The notes under the pieces are model-generated. The model was not told the origin of the DNA. It did no database searches and saw nothing but the letters and a program-made list of their open reading frames with translations. From Bacillota bacterium (GTDB taxonomy: Bacteria > Bacillota > Clostridia > Oscillospirales > Acutalibacteraceae), in the NCBI GenBank assembly GCA_023417635.1, contig JAEZFF010000084.1, positions 1-14,237 on the forward strand: 14,237 bases of DNA. The letters are read 5' to 3'. Numbering within the stretch: position 1 is the first letter of the stretch; each line of letters starts with the position of its first letter. A program made the position numbers and the translations under genes. Below are positions 12,871-14,237 of the stretch, in pieces.

Positions 12871-13408
12871 ACAGCCCAAGTTTCAGTGCGGCCTGCTTCA
12901 AAATGGAAATACGCTTTTTATAGTCCGGCAAAATCTTTGCAACTTCCGCATAAAAATGCGGGCCATGATTCTTCTGTAGGATGTGCGCTAGCTCATGCAC
13001 AATGATGTAATCGGCGGCCTCCTGCGGCAGCAGGGCTATTCGGTAAGAAAAGCAGATGCTGTTTTTTCCGCTGCAGGAACCCCAGCGCGTTACAGCCGAA
13101 GTAATTTTCAGCCCGGCTGGCGTAACGTGCATCAGCGGTGCATACTTTTGAAAACCCTCTTCCGCCATTTTTCTTGCTTTTGCAGCAAGGGTCTCCTGTT
13201 CCTGTGGGGTAAGTGTTCGCGCATTTGCCTGTCGTTCCTGCTGCAGGCGAAGATGCTTCTCAATCCACAATTCATGCTTTTGCACAAAGGCTTCTATCTG
13301 CTGCCTGCTCATAAAAAGCGGTGCCTTTACAAGAATATGCAAATCTTTTTCCACAGAAAGTGCAATAGTTCTGCGGTGCGATTTTTGTATTTCCAGTGAA
13401 TATGGCAA
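12869..13408 (-). CDS. YgjP/DUF45-type zinc metallopeptidase, M48-like, with TTG start
   Basis: A 179-residue cytoplasmic protein of the YgjP-like (DUF45) gluzincin group, related to the SprT and M48 families; the cellular substrate is not established. Active-site signature: HELAH at residues 138-142 (His138 and His142 as zinc ligands, Glu139 as catalytic base), followed by NHGPHF with His148 as the likely third ligand. Upstream, RWGSCS at 108-113 is the other family hallmark. Residues about 55-85 form a charged helical stretch. There is no signal peptide. The start codon is TTG (13408-13406): a stop codon lies three codons upstream in frame, the first ATG downstream (codon 33) would delete conserved N-terminal sequence, and AGAGGGG is suitably placed about 10 nt before the TTG. 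It is downstream of tsf on the same strand, past a terminator, with no clear promoter in between. Confidence 0.92.
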   Translation of the reverse strand: MPYSLEIQKSHRRTIALSVEKDLHILVKAPLFMSRQQIEAFVQKHELWIEKHLRLQQERQANARTLTPQEQETLAAKARKMAEEGFQKYAPLMHVTPAGLKITSAVTRWGSCSGKNSICFSYRIALLPQEAADYIIVHELAHILQKNHGPHFYAEVAKILPDYKKRISILKQAALKLGL

Positions 13409-13445
13409 ATCAAGTCATCCCCTCTCAACTAAACCCTAAGCCAAC

Positions 13446-13475
13446 AAAAAAGCGGCGCAGAAAATTCTGCACCGC
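13446..13475 (-). terminator. Rho-independent terminator of tsf
   Basis: On the minus strand GCGGTGCAGAA (13475-13465) pairs with TTCTGCGCCGC (13462-13452), with one G-U pair and a two-base gap that would open into a small loop, and is followed by T6 (13451-13446). It lies 22 nt after the tsf stop codon. Confidence 0.88.
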
Positions 13476-13497
13476 CATAAGTTTTCTGACGAAAATT

Positions 13498-14237
13498 TTA
13501 CTTTACAAGATTTTTGATTTCCTCTGCAAAATTTTCTTTACGCTTTTCAAGGCCCTCGCCTGTTGCAAAACGGGCATAGCCTGTCACCTTGATTGCTCCG
13601 CCGAGTTCTTTTGCGACTTTGTCGGTATACTGCTTCACGGACATCTTATCGTCCTTAATAAAAGCCTGGTCTACCAAACAAACTTCCTCGTAGAACTTGC
13701 GCAGGCGGCCAACAACAATCTTTTCGGCAATGGCTTCCGGCTTGCCGGATTCCAGAACCTGCTGCTTGAGAATTTCTTTCTCGTGGGCAACAACGTCTGC
13801 CGGTACACTGGCTTCATCCAGGTACTGCGGTGTTATAGCGGCAATCTGCATGCAGACGTCCTTCGCATACTCTTTGAATTCCGGTTTCGCAGCAATTTCC
13901 GGCGTTGTGTCAAAATTCGCAAGAACACCGATTTTGCCTTCTGCATGGATATACGCACCCACAGCACCGGTAAATTCCTGGAAACGGCGAATCTTGATGT
14001 TCTCGCCAATCTTCAGAATAATTTCCTTCAGCAGTGCATCCACTGTTTCGCTGGAACCAGCAGCCTTGCACTGAAGGAGTGCGTCTACATCTGCCGGGTC
14101 ACTTGCGAGAACTGTGTCCGCGCAGGTCTTAACAAAGTCGTGAAACTGAGCATTTTTCGCAACGAAGTCAGTTTCCGCATTGACTTCAATTACAACACCC
14201 TTTGTTCCATCTGCGTTAGTCGCAGCATAGGAAACGC
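13498..14237 (-). CDS. tsf: Translation elongation factor Ts, 5' end outside the window
   Basis: EF-Ts is the nucleotide exchange factor that regenerates EF-Tu-GTP during translation. About 246 codons lie in the window and the frame is open to the right edge; roughly 55-60 N-terminal residues, including the UBA-like domain and the first EF-Tu contacts, are missing. The first visible part contains the family hallmark EVNAETDFVAKN (nucleotides about 14157-14192), which forms the EF-Tu contact, followed by the core and the coiled part (PEAIAEKIVVGRLRKFYEEV, DQAFIKDDKMSVKQY). The C-terminal VTGYARFATGEGLEKRKENF is typical. A GTG at 14043 could be mistaken for a start but lies inside the conserved protein, because the hallmark sequence precedes it. 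rpsB normally sits just upstream, beyond the right edge. It ends at a strong terminator. Confidence 0.97.
   Translation of the reverse strand, partial: VSYAATNADGTKGVVIEVNAETDFVAKNAQFHDFVKTCADTVLASDPADVDALLQCKAAGSSETVDALLKEIILKIGENIKIRRFQEFTGAVGAYIHAEGKIGVLANFDTTPEIAAKPEFKEYAKDVCMQIAAITPQYLDEASVPADVVAHEKEILKQQVLESGKPEAIAEKIVVGRLRKFYEEVCLVDQAFIKDDKMSVKQYTDKVAKELGGAIKVTGYARFATGEGLEKRKENFAEEIKNLVK

Noticed and set aside
13498..14043. tsf starting at the GTG at 14043
   Set aside because: The frame continues upstream to the window edge with the EF-Ts hallmark EVNAETDFVAKN, so this GTG is an internal valine codon.
1..14237. Mobile element, CRISPR array, tRNA or defence island
   Set aside because: No regularly spaced repeats, transposase, integrase or cloverleaf was seen by eye; the genes are chromosomal housekeeping and regulatory types.

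Overview
The window looks like ordinary chromosome from a low-to-mid GC Firmicute, most probably a clostridium of the Oscillospiraceae/Ruminococcaceae type. Supporting signs: strong AGGAGG-type ribosome binding sites, sigma-A promoters with 17-bp spacers, a DUF1836 protein, a PcrA helicase with an enlarged region between motifs I and Ia, and clostridial-style MurE and EF-Ts sequences. The family assignment is inference from sequence style; no rRNA is present to settle it. I see no phage, transposon, integrase, tRNA or CRISPR, so this is a housekeeping region rather than a mobile island.

Layout, left to right. (1) An unrecognised cysteine-rich protein on + (to 741), ending at a terminator shared with the next block. 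(2) A minus-strand pair, pcrA followed by a GNAT acetyltransferase, driven by a good promoter at about 3949-3977; its leader contains a terminator-like hairpin. (3) Divergent from pcrA, an AraC-family regulator overlapping a DUF1836 regulator by 8 nt, ending at a strong terminator. (4) asnB on +, glutamine-dependent asparagine synthetase, whose reading frame runs through its own terminator hairpin and into the antisense of murF. (5) A minus-strand murE-murF pair for peptidoglycan precursor synthesis, with a near-consensus promoter. (6) Divergent from murE, a radical SAM/SPASM-like protein followed, across a terminator-like hairpin, by a class I methyltransferase. (7) On the minus strand, the 3' part of tsf (EF-Ts), its terminator, and a YgjP/DUF45 metallopeptidase that uses a TTG start.

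Functionally the genes cover DNA repair (pcrA), asparagine and wall precursor supply (asnB, murE, murF), translation elongation (tsf), local regulation (AraC, DUF1836) and one uncharacterised enzyme pair (radical SAM plus methyltransferase). Coding density is high; all intergenic gaps are below 300 bp and are mostly filled by promoters and terminators.

I did not find a convincing new multi-gene system. The best leads are the apparent stop-codon loss in asnB, the attenuator-like hairpins in front of the methyltransferase and pcrA, the uncharacterised radical SAM/methyltransferase pair, and the translationally coupled AraC-DUF1836 pair.
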